NCBI GenBank assembly: GCA_000231825.2
Contig: JH720364.1
Span: 62,001-126,000, forward strand
Direction of reading: 5' to 3'
Length of the DNA stretch: 64,000 nucleotides
Source of the DNA: Tetrahymena elliotti 4EA
Taxonomy: Eukaryota; Ciliophora; Oligohymenophorea; Hymenostomatida; Tetrahymenidae
A program made the position numbers and the translations under genes. The notes under the pieces were generated by a model. It made no database searches, had not been told where the DNA came from, and saw only the letters and a program-made list of their open reading frames with translations. This document shows positions 1 through 13,200 of this stretch, piece after piece. Each line of letters begins with the position of its first letter. Positions within the stretch are counted from its first letter, which is position 1.

Positions 1-792
1 CTTCTTGAGACGAGCATTTTCAAGTGAAATTTATTTGTTGAACTTTAAAATGGCATTTTTCTTAATCTTTTTAAGAACAAAGATTTCACGTTGATCAATA
101 CATTTTAAATATTTTAACTCTTCATTAATAATTTCTTTTTTCTCAAGAGTTTTTTGCATAATTTTCACCTTTTTTTTAGTTAAATTAGGAAATTGTATTG
201 ACTCTCCATAAATTGGGTCAATAAAAGGTAAGTTGTGATCAACATAGTAAATAATGATGTCTTCAAAATTTTTTGCATTAGGTATTGAGCAAGGAGAAAC
301 AAAGCTGTCTAATTTAATTATTGGTAATTAAGTATCTTAGCTAAACAGGAAATTTCTGAAATCTAAGTTAATCCAATTCCTCTTTCCAATATTCTCATCC
401 ACAATTAATTCTGAAAAATAAAATTTTCCTTTAGCTTTCTATTGCTTATCTGAAGATCCAAGATCTCTTAATTCAATAACTAAAGAATCATTTAAGTCAT
501 AGTTGTTTATTTTTAATTCATAGCTCATTTAGCTATCTTTTATTTAAATTGTGTTTTAAAAAGGAAGAATCAAATTTTCACTTGGTCCTTTATAATGAGG
601 CTAAGGCTGCTATACAGTAGAATCTAAATTATACAAATACCAGCTAATTGTGCTAGCATTTACCTTATTTTTCACTCTGCACTACAACTCTGTTTAAAAA
701 TAAACACCTTCACTATTAATAGGTAGTTGTTAATCATTTACTATTCTTAGATCAAAATTTTCATTTTCCTTTTATTAAATTGAAATTTTCAT
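1..792 (-). CDS. C2-like or hypothetical protein, 3' truncated by window edge
   Basis: An open frame of 264 codons with no TGA runs from the ATG at 792 to the window edge. Glutamine is written TAA/TAG throughout. The first 150 residues look globular and beta-rich, with alternating hydrophobic strands, aromatic residues and few low-complexity runs; the last 60 visible residues turn Lys/Glu/Ile-rich and are probably helical. An A-rich leader precedes the ATG, as is usual for Tetrahymena starts. The frame upstream of the ATG stays open and joins in frame the coiled-coil gene at 1033-3171, so this could be the C-terminal half of that gene rather than a separate one. The 80 codons between look non-coding in composition, which favours two genes. 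I do not recognise the family; a C2-type fold is only a guess. Confidence 0.6.
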
Positions 793-1032
793 ATTTATTT
801 TGTAATTTCTTTTTTATCTGAATAAAATAATTAATATAAACACCATAGTTTATTATTTTATAATAATTGCAAATTTGTTCGAAAATTTTGTTTTTAAAAT
901 TGGATATTGTTAAAACATGAATAAGAAAGATTAAATTTTTTGAGATATTTAATGGGGTGAGAATAAGGTATTTATTTATTTAAATAATTAAGAAATCTAA
1001 AAAGTAAATAATAAAAATAAAGAATAATTTAC

Positions 1033-3171
1033 TTTAAATAATTAAATAGAAAGAATGGGTTTGATTAAATCTATTTTTGATTCAAGTTCTATTTCTTGAA
1101 AAGTAAGGGTTATAGTTTTCTTTTGATTTTCTATATCTTATTTCTTTTTAGCAGATATCTTTTTCCAATAATCTATTAACTTTCTTAAAACTACACTATC
1201 AAACTATTAAAGCTGTATGTTTTAATTTAAAGTCCTTAATAACTTTTTTTAGTATGAAGCATCATTTTAATTGCCACCTGATATGTATGATTTGTTATTA
1301 TGGCTTACTATATCACTTTGAGAATGAGATCCCTAAACCTATTTTGAAAAAATCTCTTCAGCACTGAAGAATTACTGCTATTATTTCTGCTATTCAAAAA
1401 TAAGCTACTCATTCTCATATTACTACTTCAATTATTATATTTATTTTTCTTGTTCATAAATAAACTAAGCTCTTTTAAATTATGAAATCATATTGGCAGA
1501 ATTCATAAAACATTTCACAACAATATTATCAAGTCTCTATAAAAGTTTATTTTGTTGGAGAGACTACATTCTTATCTTACATCTGTATTCAAAGCTTTCT
1601 TTTAAAATGATCTTAAACTTTAATAAAATAGTTAAATAAAGCTATGAATTATTATTTAGAAAAAAGTTTACACTAGAAGCAGTTTTTATTTTAAATATTT
1701 TAGACAGTCTTTAGAATGTACTTAAAATTGTTGACTAACTCTTGATAGCTTTAACTAAATAAAAATAAAATATAAATTCATAGTTGTTAATTCATTTATT
1801 AAACTTAATTTTTATTAAATTCAAGTCAAGTCAAACTGTATCTCCAACATTTTTTATTTCTCAGAAAATTTACCAATTTATTTATTTATTTCTTGATTCA
1901 ATTCATTTTTACATTTTCTTTTAATCAGTTTTTCTTTGGTTTATTTTTAAATTTATTATGAATAAAACATTTTACAGAATATTAGTCTGTGTTTTTGTAT
2001 TAATCTTAAGAGTGATTTTATTTTACATTTTAATATTAAAATAATTTATTCTTGGATTACTTGATCTGACAAACCAATTTTTGGTTATTTTTTCTTATAT
2101 TATTTATTAAAATATATTAAAATTAATTACTGTTTATAAGATAATCTCGGACTGCAATGCCTTGTTCCACAGTATCAAAATAAATTGCTATTCCCTTAAC
2201 TCTGTTTTAATAATAGAAAATCAAACGGGATTATTTTTGTACAACAGATTTAGTCCATTAAAGTCCTTTCAATTTTAACTGGGAATTCAGATTATTATAG
2301 GTCTCCTAATTTAGAATAAAAAGATATTTTTAGAAAATAACTGAATGAAAGCGATTTTTAAATTTTGTGTTTTTAATAGCATGTATCCAAAGAATAAATA
2401 AATAATTAATCAATTTATTTATTATTATTGAATAAATAATTCTTACAAAAGTCTCAAAGATAAATGATTGAGGGAAGTCTAGAAGCCTTTAGATTGGATT
2501 CTTTGAGTTCAAATCTAAATAAAAGATTAATGAAATAAACAATGCTTTACAAATTAATTTACTTTTTGCTTAATATATTTATTCTCCATTAAAGAACACT
2601 GATCTCTTGATCAGGCTTCCACCTTTTTTACCTTTTATATAATTTAAAATATGTTTCAACTAACTATTTTTATACTTAAAATATGATCAAAAATTAAACA
2701 ATTCAAAGCTGTTTCAATATTGAAAAATACAAAATTTTAATAAATTATTTAAATGAAATGAGCATTTTTTTGAATTTAAAGTTTATATTCTCTTTGTTAT
2801 AAGATTTGCTATTGAATGAATATTGAGTTTTTAGCATATTGTTTACCTATTTTTTCCATTTCAAAATATTTAATTTAATCTGCTTAAGGTTAAAAAGCCT
2901 ATTCAATCCAATTAGAAATAATATTAGCATTTCTCATATATTCTTTGTTGTATTTGGCATTTTATAAGTTCGTTATTTCTAATTCTAATTGCTACATTTG
3001 GGTTGAATTTTATTTTAACTATGCAAATATAGAGAGTCTTTTTTCTAAATAAAAAGCATTGTTTATAAAATCCTCATATTCCTGCTTAGATAATCCCTTT
3101 AGCCATTATGATTAAACCTTCTTTTTCTCAATAACTCTTTGTTGCTAAATGAGACTCTCTTAATTATTCAT
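1033..3171 (-). CDS. coiled-coil protein, four-exon model, 3' limit uncertain
   Basis: Exons 3171-2731, 2305-2131, 2065-1874 and 1754 downward are all phase-compatible. The intron at 2066-2130 ends in a good TTTGTCAG acceptor and that at 1755-1873 in TTATTTAG. The start is the first ATG after an in-frame TGA. The first exon is Gln/Lys-rich and helical. The second encodes a compact hydrophobic segment with the motif GIAIYFDTVEQGIAVRDYL. The third carries IQ-like basic helices. The fourth has a long Gln/Glu/Lys coiled coil and a Ser/Asn-rich linker, ending near PILSIQLF. No TGA closes the frame before 792, so the true end is unclear: there may be an unseen intron, or the gene continues into the segment at 1-792. 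Function unknown; a cytoskeletal or axonemal role would be typical for this architecture. Confidence 0.55.
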
Positions 3172-5604
3172 TTCTACTTTATGCTAATTTAAGTAAGTTT
3201 AGCTAATTTGGTTTAATAAATAATACACTAAAAATTTGTTAATTAATTTGCAAAAAAGTATTTATCAACCTTTTAAATAATTTAATAAAGTCCAGTTTAA
3301 TTCAAAAATTGAAAAATATTAATTAAATAAATAGCTGACTAAATCATATTTATTCTATCAACATAAACACAAAATGATAAAAACATTAATTTGATTAAAA
3401 TACTTTCTTAATCTCACAAAATAATTCTTTAAAAACTATGCTTTAAATTCATTTAAATTATTAAAAAATATTTTTATTTTAAATTGGATTTTTAATCAAA
3501 TGAAATTTATAAGTTTAGCAAAAAGCATGGTGATGCTTTGTCTGTGAGTGGAATTAATTCTTATTTAATTTTTATTTATTTTTCTTATTTGTCGTTTATT
3601 GTTTATTTAATTATTTTTATTTTATCTAATTAATTTTTAATTTTTATTTCTTTTATTGTTTTTATTTATTTAATTTTTTTTTTCTTTTTTCCTCTTTTTC
3701 TTTTTCTCAATCAAGATTATTCCACGCTCAATTGCCTCTGTGTGATCACGATTTAAAGCTATAAAAATATTTTTTATATATAAGTAAAACTAAGAGAGAA
3801 TTTTCCATTTTGAATGGAGGTTTGTTGGGGTCCGGGTATGAAAAGCATTTTACTTTTATTAAATGATGATAAATCAATAGTAATAATGTGGAGATTGTTT
3901 TACTAAGATTTAAATTTTAAAAACTTTAAATGGAATGGATTTTCGAGAATTAAAAAACAATTTTTGTATCATTTAATAAATTTTAAGCTTTTCTCATTTC
4001 ACTTTTATCAAGTGACCTCAAAAACTTGAGAAAAATAAAGCTTTGTTTATCTTTCTGCTGAAATAAAGCATCTTTCTTTTTGCTTTCTCTTTTTTTTTAT
4101 TTTTTAAATTACAAATAATTATCAAATTTTCTCTAAATTAAATTATTTGTAAAATTTTTGAAAAAAACAAATTAAATATTAATATCTAATCTGAAAGAAA
4201 TTAACTTTTCTTCAGAAAAAAAATCCAAAATAAATTAATCAATAGATTATTTTTTTTAAAATATTACTATTTTTTTTTATGAGAAAAATGAAGATTTATT
4301 AACATATTTTGAATAATTTAAAATATATCTTGATGAATTTAATTCCAAGATAGTTTAAAATGAATTTTTTAAAGATTAAAATATTAAAATTTTCAAAATA
4401 GCCCTGAAAATAATTATTTAAGGAAATATTACTAGTATTGTAAACAACATTAAAACTTTTAGAAAGTTTTTCTTTAATTTGTGTTTAAATTCAAAATCAT
4501 ATACAAAATTACTTTGATATACTAAATAACCCATCTTACTAAAATAAATGATAAACAATAAAAAAATATTTTGCTTTTGTCAATTTCTAATTTCTCTTCA
4601 TTAAAATTATAAATAAATATTTTTCATATTTTGATAATATGAATAATATGTATTCATTTAGTAGTTTATTTTGAGCAAAAAATAATTATTACTTGGCAAT
4701 AAAAATATCTTGATTTATATCCAAGATAGATAGATTAAAAAACAAAAAATTAAAAGTAAATTAATATTATATAATTTCAAAAAAAAATATTATTATGAAA
4801 TTTTCTGCTTATTTCTTATTGAATTTAAGTTTTGATTAATAATGGCTAAACATAAATATTTTCAATTGTTATTTTATAATATAAACTTGACTATTTTAAG
4901 CAAAAAAGAGTTGCTCGTTGTTACAATTTTGAGATAAGCAAGATATTTATTTTGATATTGAGATAAATCAATTGATAATTTATGAATATGAAACTAGATA
5001 AAAATTATTATGAGACTGTCTATTAATTAATTTCTTTGTTTTGACTTTTTATGAAGAAAATTAATTAAATGATTGAGAAGATTAGGAGGGGAATATTTTT
5101 TTGAAAATTTTGAAAAATTAAGAAAATTAGTTTTTGTTTGGATATCTTTTTATAATTAATTTCATGCGGAAGACATTCACAACGAAAAAATATTTAAAGG
5201 ATCGAGAAGTTTTTAATACCCCAAATTTCGCTAATCATGAAAGTTTTTAAAGTGAAATATAAGTTGTGCATGACTTCTAAGAGCCCTATTTTTTACTCAT
5301 CCGGGCTTTATAATAGGAGTGAGATGGTCTCACCCAACTCAAAATGGGAGCTACTTTAAGTTTTTACATCATCTCCCCGATTATGAATAAGTAGCAAACA
5401 TTTTGAGTTAAAAGTGATCTAAATTGGCTTTACTTATAATAAAATTCAAGTATTTTTAGTGCATGATATGCTTTTCAAGTTTTTAAAAGGAAATAAGTTT
5501 TTTAAACCCCAAAATTTATGGTTTGTGAACCTTTCTAGGAAGAAAAAGCCTCTACAAATGCATCTTAAATAGTATTAAAAAAAAGTAAAGTTGATACTAT
5601 CAAA
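3172..5604. other. AT-rich intergenic region with two GC-richer pockets
   Basis: No gene is supported. Most of it is A/T homopolymer-rich sequence. Two pockets stand out. At about 3690-3840 the base composition becomes mixed, with TGTGATCACG and a GGGGTCCGGGT stretch. At about 5160-5560 the sequence has balanced composition and short inverted repeats. Either could hold an untranslated RNA or a decayed gene, but I could not assign a family. Confidence 0.4.
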
Positions 5605-6000
5605 ATGTCTTCATCTTATTCCACCTCTTATCTTACCCTGTCTTATTCCCCTAGGTAACCCTTTCCTCTGATGAAAAGACGACACTCCTCCTCCGATAAA
5701 GAGCACACTAAGAGAATACTGCTAATATTCTAAGAGGCTGAAAAAGAAAGAAAGATGAAGACAAAATAAAAAGACAAAATAAAATAAAAATAAAAAATAA
5801 GAAAAAAATAAATTAAATAAAAAAAAATTAAGATAAAAATTAACAATTAAACCAAATAGCAAACAACTAACTAGAAACAAATAAACAAACAAAGCAAAAA
5901 ATAAGAGCAAACTAAATACAAACAACATATAAAACAAAAACAAAAAAAATATATTTAAAGAACTCATACTATTTGCTTGCACGCCAAATTTATTTTTTGA
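5605..6000 (+). CDS. doubtful Lys/Gln-rich ORF, 131 residues
   Basis: An ATG-to-TGA frame of 132 codons. The first 50 residues are Ser/Tyr/Arg-rich with SSS and RRHSSSDKEH and use C-rich codons (TCC, ACC, CTG, CTA) unlike the neighbouring genes. The remaining 80 are almost entirely Lys, Gln, Ile and Asn, as any A-rich strand would give in this genetic code. The A-rich half is therefore weak evidence. The 5' half may be a real short gene, a UTR or part of an RNA that begins in the GC-richer pocket upstream. No homologue recognised. Confidence 0.25.
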
Positions 6001-7119
6001 TTTTTTTCAATTTAAAAATACTATTAATATATTTTTTTATTTTTCCTTACGGCCTATTACCAATTACATAATTTAATTTAAATATATTTGTTTAAGATTA
6101 GAAAGAAAATTTTTTAGAGTATTTCAAAAAACTCAATAAATATACTGAAATAAAAGAATTCTTTACACGTTTTTTATTTTTTTGATAATTTTAAAGTAAA
6201 TAAAGTGCTTTATATGCTTAGAGTATTATTAATAGACTCTTTTGTTTGTAATTTAATTCTTTCGTGAATTTAGTGTTTTGTTTTGAATATTAAGCTAGAT
6301 TTGAAAATTATTTATTAAGTTATTGATATTTTGAAAAAGCAAGGGAAAATATTTCTAATAAAGTTATAAATTATAAATATTAAGTGTATATGCTTTTTGT
6401 GATTAGATTGGGAAAAAAAAGAGAGAAAATATTTATTAATGTGATTTGATTAGAGTGGAGTGGAAAATAAAAAAAAAAGAAGAGGAAGGGAATTGATATT
6501 TGAATAATAGGAAAAGAGAAAGAAGAAATCCGTATCAAAAAAGATTTGTCCAATCATATGTGAGATTGAAAGGTACATGAAGTTTGATTGAGATAATTTG
6601 AAAAAAAATAATAAAATAATTAGAACAAGTAAAAAGAAAAAGAAAATAAATACAAAAGGAGTAGCAAGTTTTAATCAAACTAAGCAACTAGCAAATTTTT
6701 TTTTTCATTATTAATTGAATAATAAAGAAACAAACAACAAACAATCTAATAAGGTAAATTATTGCAGTTTTTTACATAAGAAATAGAATCAATCAATCAA
6801 TAATAATATCAAGAAAAAGAAGAATATCTATCTTTAAGTAGATTTATTAAATTACGCCATATTTTTATTTCCCCTCTCTTCTATTCAATTTTGAAAATCC
6901 TTTTTTCTCAATTTTATTTTATTTTTTCTGTTCTATTGAGGACTCTTACAAAAGCGCTCTTTCCTCATTTTTACAGCCTATTTTATTGTGACTACATTAT
7001 CACTTTATTCTCTACATAGATCAAATGATTCTACAAATATTGATTTTATTACAAAATCTTTTTAAATAAAATATTCACTTTTCTTAGCATTTTATTCATT
7101 TTTAAATTAATTATAAGAT
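6001..7119. other. intergenic, purine-rich leader of the next gene
   Basis: No coding region seen. From about 6400 to 6680 the plus strand is purine-rich and nearly devoid of C, with runs such as GAGTGGAGTGGAAAAT and AAGAAGAGGAAGGG. Similar tracts precede the two ribosomal protein genes in this window. The 400 bases immediately before the ATG at 7120 become T-rich again. Confidence 0.4.
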
Positions 7120-8505
7120 ATGGGTAAAACAAGAAGTGTTTCAGTAAGCCATAAGAGCTCAAAGGACAGTAGATCCAAGTCTTCAAAGAAGGACGTAAAG
7201 GAAGTAAAAAAGGTTGCACCTACTAGCAATAAGAGAAAGGCTTCACCCAGTCCTTCTCCTTCACCTTCTCCTGTCAGAAAAACCACCAAAACCTCAAAGA
7301 AGGCCTAATCTCCTCCTCGTTCTAAGAGCACTGCAGTTAATAAAAAGAAAACAAGAACTCCTAGCTCTAGCCCTGAAAGAACTCCAGTTAAGGGTAGAGG
7401 AAAGCCTAAAAAGGTCGAAAGCGCTAAGTCTGAAGTTGTCAAAAAGAGAAAGGGTAATGGCAAATAAAGTGAAGTCATTAGCATTGAAAGCAGTGATTCT
7501 GACAGTGTTCCAGCCACTCCCATCAAGAAGAAAGATCAAAAAATCAAAGAAAAAGCTAAAGAAAAGGAAGTCATCTAGACTACTAAAAACCAAGGCACAG
7601 TCACTCCTATGAAGAGTCTCCCTAAAAAGAAAAAGAAAACTGAAGACGAAAAGTCTGATTTACCTGTTGACCTTGGAGATCTTATCAGAAAAACAATTAT
7701 TCATGAAAGTAAATCCAAGTTAAGTGCTGAAAGAATTGTTGAATTGATAAAAGAAGACTATCGTTAGGTCGATGAAATCTCAGTATTGACTGTAATTGCT
7801 GACTTATATCGTAGAGGTCTCCTTAGTGAATAGAAATCTCACTTCACTGTTGAAGAAGATACTCTTTAATAATTGAAACCTCCCGCTCCTGCTATTGTTA
7901 TTCATGAAGCTAAATCCCAAGAAGTTTAAATTATTGAGGAAGAAGAAGAATAAAAGAAAGAATCTGAACCTGTTATTGAAATCGAAGATGATGCTCCTGC
8001 TTAAGCAGCTGAAGATAAAAATGAAGATGTTATCCAACCTGAAGAAACTTAGGCTGAAGGAAAGACATCTGTTGCTAAGGAAAAGGAAAGCGTCTCAAAA
8101 GAAGGTGCTAAATCTGCTGCTAAAGACGCTTCAGTCAATGATTCCTCCAAAAAATCTGCTGCCAAGGAAGATTCTACTTCTAGTTCTGCTGTTTCTACTA
8201 AAAAATCTACTACTAAGGAAGCTACTGTCTCAGCCAAAAAATCTACCTCTAAAACTTCAGTTACCTCAAAAGAAGTCGTAGCTGAAAAGAGTGCTAAAAA
8301 GAGTGTTGCCAAGGAATCTTCAAAGAAGTCTACTTCAAAGGCAGAAAGTGACAACCATTCTTCCTAATAAAAAAGTGATGAACCAACTAACGAAGAAGAT
8401 TTTGCTAATAAGGTGATTAATAGCCAAGAACCAGTTGAAGAAGAAGAAGCACTTAAAGTTCTTGATGATGAAGAAAAAGAATAATTAAAAAACCAAGAAA
8501 ATTGA
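7120..8505 (+). CDS. basic Ser/Lys-rich nuclear-type protein, 461 residues
   Basis: A single exon with TAA/TAG read as Gln; the frame runs cleanly from ATG to TGA. Residues 1-170 are Lys/Ser/Arg-rich with an SP-repeat block near residue 45 (five SP pairs), PVKG/PKK motifs and several bipartite nuclear-localisation-like clusters. Residues about 180-255 are different: a folded-looking helical segment with few low-complexity runs (DLGDLIRKTIIHES, ISVLTVIADLYRRGLL), possibly a small winged-helix or helical-bundle domain. A highly acidic stretch follows, then repeats of the type KKSxxKE and SAKKS, ending in an acidic tail. Composition recalls linker histones, Nopp140-like or other chromatin/nucleolar proteins, and the SP sites would suit CDK phosphorylation. 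This is compositional inference, not homology. Codon use is fairly biased, suggesting good expression. Confidence 0.85.
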
Positions 8506-10285
8506 AAGAACAATAAGCAAGCAACTACATTCATGAAAATACTACAACTATCTAAATAATATTTCACTCTAAAACGTATATATGAATCTATTTTATTATG
8601 ACTGAATCAATAAATCTATCTAAGAATGCCAACAAATTATAGCTAGATAAGTAGGTATGTAGATAGCTGGAATTAACAATCTACACCACAAAAAGAAAGA
8701 AAAAATTGAGCTAAGTCTTATCAAATTAAGATGAAATCAAATATAAACAATAAAAGCAAATACATTAAATATGTAGTTGCTTTAAAATTAATATGCATTA
8801 TCATTGTAGCTGCTAACAAATTATATATCTATCTATCTAATTATTTATTTGTTTGTTTGTTGTTATTGAGTTTTTAATTTCGAGTTTCTAAATAATTTAA
8901 TATTCATTTCAATAAATAAATCATTTTTTTCAATTTTCTTCTTTGCCTCCAAATTATTTTCAAAATTTTGATTGAAAAATATGCTAGAAATTAATAAATG
9001 TATTTACATATCTATTAATCAGCTTTTCATTTGATTATTCGTTTGTCCTATTAGATTCAAAAAGAAAAATAAATCAATGAAATTGATATTTGCTTGGTGT
9101 AAAAAGACTCTTTTTTATTAAATTTGAAATTTCCCTCTTATCATTAAAAATTTAATTAGGATATTTATTTGAAAATTTAAATTAGTTGAGTAGAACAAAT
9201 TTTTATTAACTTGTAAACAAGAAAACGCTATCTTTCTCATCAGATATCAGAAATTAATTCAATTATTAATTTCCATATCTTATTTTCAAACTCAATAAAA
9301 AATTTAATCGATTGAGAATTGAACTCTTAAGTTAGATAAAACAACCAAACAAGTTGTGCTAATAAAATTAAATCCCTTCAATATTATTATAATATTTAAA
9401 AATATATTAAAAATATGACTGGAATATGATCAAAATATGCGTGTTATCAATATTATTCTTAGATAAATGAACTAATTTTGAATTAATGAATATTAAATAA
9501 ATATTTATTTATCTAAAATAATATTAATAATTAAAATGCAAGATAAATTTATTTTTATATTAATAAAATTTCAGTATTTTTTCATCACACTTAAAATGTA
9601 TTAAAAACTCATAAATTATGATTTGGGTATGATTAAAATACTATTTTATCAAATATTTTTTAAAAAAATTACCTAGATTTTGTTTTTATAAATAATATTT
9701 TAATAATAAAATGTATGTATGATAAATTTATTTTACTTGACCTTTATTTGATAAAAATAATGACTTAAACTTAAATTAATTGAATATATTAGAAAAATCT
9801 TAAATTATAACAACAATTGTAATAAATAATATCTAATTGCACTGCAATATTTTTATAAGAATATTTTCATCATAATTTACTTTTTCATATCCATAAATTG
9901 TTATTTTTGTTTTAATAAATTCTTAAATCTTCCTTCTTCCATATTAGAATTTTTTCTCTTAAATTATTACATTTCTTTCAAAATAAAATAGCATTTTTAA
10001 GAAAATATAAAAATAATTTTTTTGATCATTCAAAATAATAAAAAAATAAATCTAATCTTTTTTCAAAAAATTTGTTTAAATTTAATATAGAACAATGAAT
10101 GAATAAAGAAAAAGAATAAATTATTCAGTAACATTAATACTAACATAGCTAACATGATAAAATATATAAAGGCTCATTAAATGATGAGAGAATAGATATA
10201 TTAATTACATATAAAGTGTTTTTTATGTTTTTTTATTTAGATTTTGAAATGGTTTTTTTATTAATTTATAATTAAGCAAAAAATA
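8506..10285. other. AT-rich spacer between convergent genes
   Basis: It lies between the 3' ends of the 7120 gene and the TRIM37 homologue. It contains simple repeats (TATC and TTTG runs near 8820-8870) but no open frame or RNA gene that I can support. Confidence 0.5.
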
Positions 10286-13200
10286 TCAATTAATATTTTC
10301 ATTTTCATTTTCTTGAGTTTATTCTACAACAAGGTTTTCAAGTTTTTTAATTTCTTCCTCTTATTATTTTATTTCGCTACCACCTTCACTTACAGTTACA
10401 GGAGATTCATTTTTTATTGTTTATGAGGTATTGCCTAAGCTGCTTTGTTAATTCTCTTGTTAAGATTGATTCAAAAATGAATTGGGTTATTGATGAGTAT
10501 TTACTGATTGCTCTTAGTGCTTTTATTAAGATTTTTAGGATTGTTGATTGTTTGTTGTATCAGTTAAGGAAGATGATGATTGTAAATTAGAATTGTTTTA
10601 TTGCTTTTGTTATTACTTATTTTTGATTGAATTTTCTCCTTATTAAGATGAGGATGCAATATTTCCATATTGCTTAACTTTATTAATCTTTTTTAAGAAA
10701 TCTTCTGAAAAATTAATAGAACTAATAAGTTATTTTCTAGCATCAGAATAATGTTATTAGCTATTGGTATTAGCTGTTGGTTGTTTGAGTTATGGCTGAT
10801 CTTTAGATTACAAGATTCTTTAGTTAGCGAGAGCGTTCTTTACTCTCTATTCTTCTTCTATTTTATTCATCATTTCTAATTTTTGTATTTACTTTTCCAT
10901 TGCAAGCAAAGAATCATCTTTATTTTCTTTTTCTAAAAGATCATTGATTTCTAATTCTAAATCATCATTTCCTAGATTTTATTCAGATTTTTCATTTTTG
11001 TTTTAAATTTTTTTGTTTACAAAACTTGCTGTTGAAGATGTAAAATTATTCTACAAAATAGAATTTATAGGTGTAGTTGAATTTTTACTAACCAAAGGTT
11101 TATTCTATTCTTCTTATTCTTTTTAATGAGAAGCAACAAGTTTGCTTAGAGTAGGATTTGTAAATTAACCTAATAAATTATTAAAATCATCTCTTTTAGA
11201 TGATACTTGTTGAACACTCTGATTATTCTATGAAACTTGCAAGGACTATACAGATATTGAGTTACTAAGTCTTCTTTTCTCATTAATAGTATAAGGTGTT
11301 GGCTAGCTTTATTCTGGATCACTCTTTTTAAAATTATACTTAAACTGCTATGTTTCTAAAGTCAAAGATTCTTTTCCATCTGTCTTGTTAGTATTCAATT
11401 GATATGTGTAAAGTCTATCACTTTTTAAATTATTAACTCCCTCATTTTTAACTATCTCAGATGGTCTTGTGCTATAGGTTGTTTCTGATTTAAACTGATT
11501 CTCATATCTTTGCATAAATGAATCAAAGTTCAGAGCATTTTTGTCTTTGTATTAATTATTTGATACACTTTTTATAGCTTATTCTTATTACTATTATTGT
11601 TGTTGATATTGACTGAATGTTGGCTGATAAGAGTTTGTTTTTACTGATTAGAATGCTTATTCTTCACAATTTAGATATTTGCTTCTAGTTGATGTAGTTG
11701 CAGTTTACATTTCATTTTTTTCATTTTTAATATTAAGTTGGGGTTAGGTAGGAGTAGATGCAGCAGAGTTTGTAGACATTAAACTTCTGATTTTTTGTTA
11801 TTAAGTATGTAATTGTTATTACTAAACTTCTAATTTTTTTTCTTCAATGCGAAGCGCTTCTTACTCAAATTCTGGCAAGAGATTTTTTTTAATCATAATG
11901 GAGTTTTCATTCATAATTTCTAGTTAAGAAACAGGAACAAATTAGACCTTATCTCCAATATCATCAAGCATCATATAAATATCAGGAAAATCACTTTCTT
12001 AGGTGCTTTTTACTAATTTTTCATCATTGTCATTGTCTATTTTGGATTCTTCTAACAAATGCAAACCATTCTTCTAATCTTCTTCTAAATCTTGCTAAGC
12101 TTCTTTTTTATTTTATTGCAACAAATTTGTTTTCAAAGAATAGGGATTCACATTAATCAATTATTGGTTTTAATTTGTATTAGAAGAGTCTCCACTCTTT
12201 AAAGCTTAGCTTACATTTTACATAATGCCATTCCAGCGTAATCTGTAATCATTGTCTTTTGATTATTATTAATTATTTGTTAAACTTTATTCTTATTAGA
12301 TATAATTTGATTTATCTTCATTCTAAGAAGTATTTCTATCAGTAAGCTTTGATCCTTACAAAATAGCTGAAATTTCTTTATCCCTGAATTAATAAGATTG
12401 GACTAATTAATTATCACTTAATTCTTTATTTTAATTAGCTCCCTATTACTTTTAACCATGCAATAATATTTCTTCCTCCATTTTGCAATACAAATCAAGT
12501 TCATCTTAATAATCATCTTTCTTATTATTATCCATCTGCTCTTAAACTTTGAAATTGTTGTATTGTGATTTATTATTATTATCCTGCTTCAGGATATCCT
12601 AAATATCTTTAGCAATGCTATTTATGTTTAACTCTAGTTCTTCCTTTAAGTTTTATTATTCCATAAACTCTAGTTCTTGTTTTCTCTTTAATTTCTTAGC
12701 TGCCAATTCATCAATAAATGAATCATACTCCATAGGCTCACTTTGATTATTTTCTAGTTTATCATCATTTTCATAATCTTCCACACATGCTTTGTGCTCT
12801 CCTTTGATAATTTTCTCCATAAACTCTTTATTTTGATTATTATTAGAGCATTTGTATTAATACTCATCAACTTCATTATCATAAAGTGAATCATCATCCT
12901 AGTGTTCCCTTAAATTTTCTATATAATTTTGACTATCAAATTTTGCTTAATCTTCTTCACTGCTTCCATCTTGATCATCTTCTTATTCATCGTCATTATT
13001 TTCCTCATGATCTTCTTCTTCCTCCTCTTCTTCATTATCATTATCATTTTCATCACCATCTTCGTCTTCATCTTAATGTTCATAATCACCTTCTCTAATA
13101 TCTTCATGGTTATTATGGCTATCTTAATTATTTTCATATAAATCCCCTTCAGTGTCGCTCTTCGCAAACTCCTCCAAAGCTTTTTATTTTAAATAATTTT

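Noticed and set aside
5722..5982. Hydrophobic 86-residue frame on the minus strand
   Set aside because: Pure Leu/Phe/Tyr composition is the complement of an A-rich stretch; no start context or conservation.
7107..8567. Several Leu/Phe/Ser frames overlapping the basic nuclear protein
   Set aside because: Out-of-frame or antisense readings of its Lys/Glu/Ser repeats.
12886..13167. His/Leu- and Met/Lys-rich frames on both strands
   Set aside because: Shadows of the GAT/GAA (Asp/Glu) codon repeats in the acidic tail of the TRIM37 homologue.
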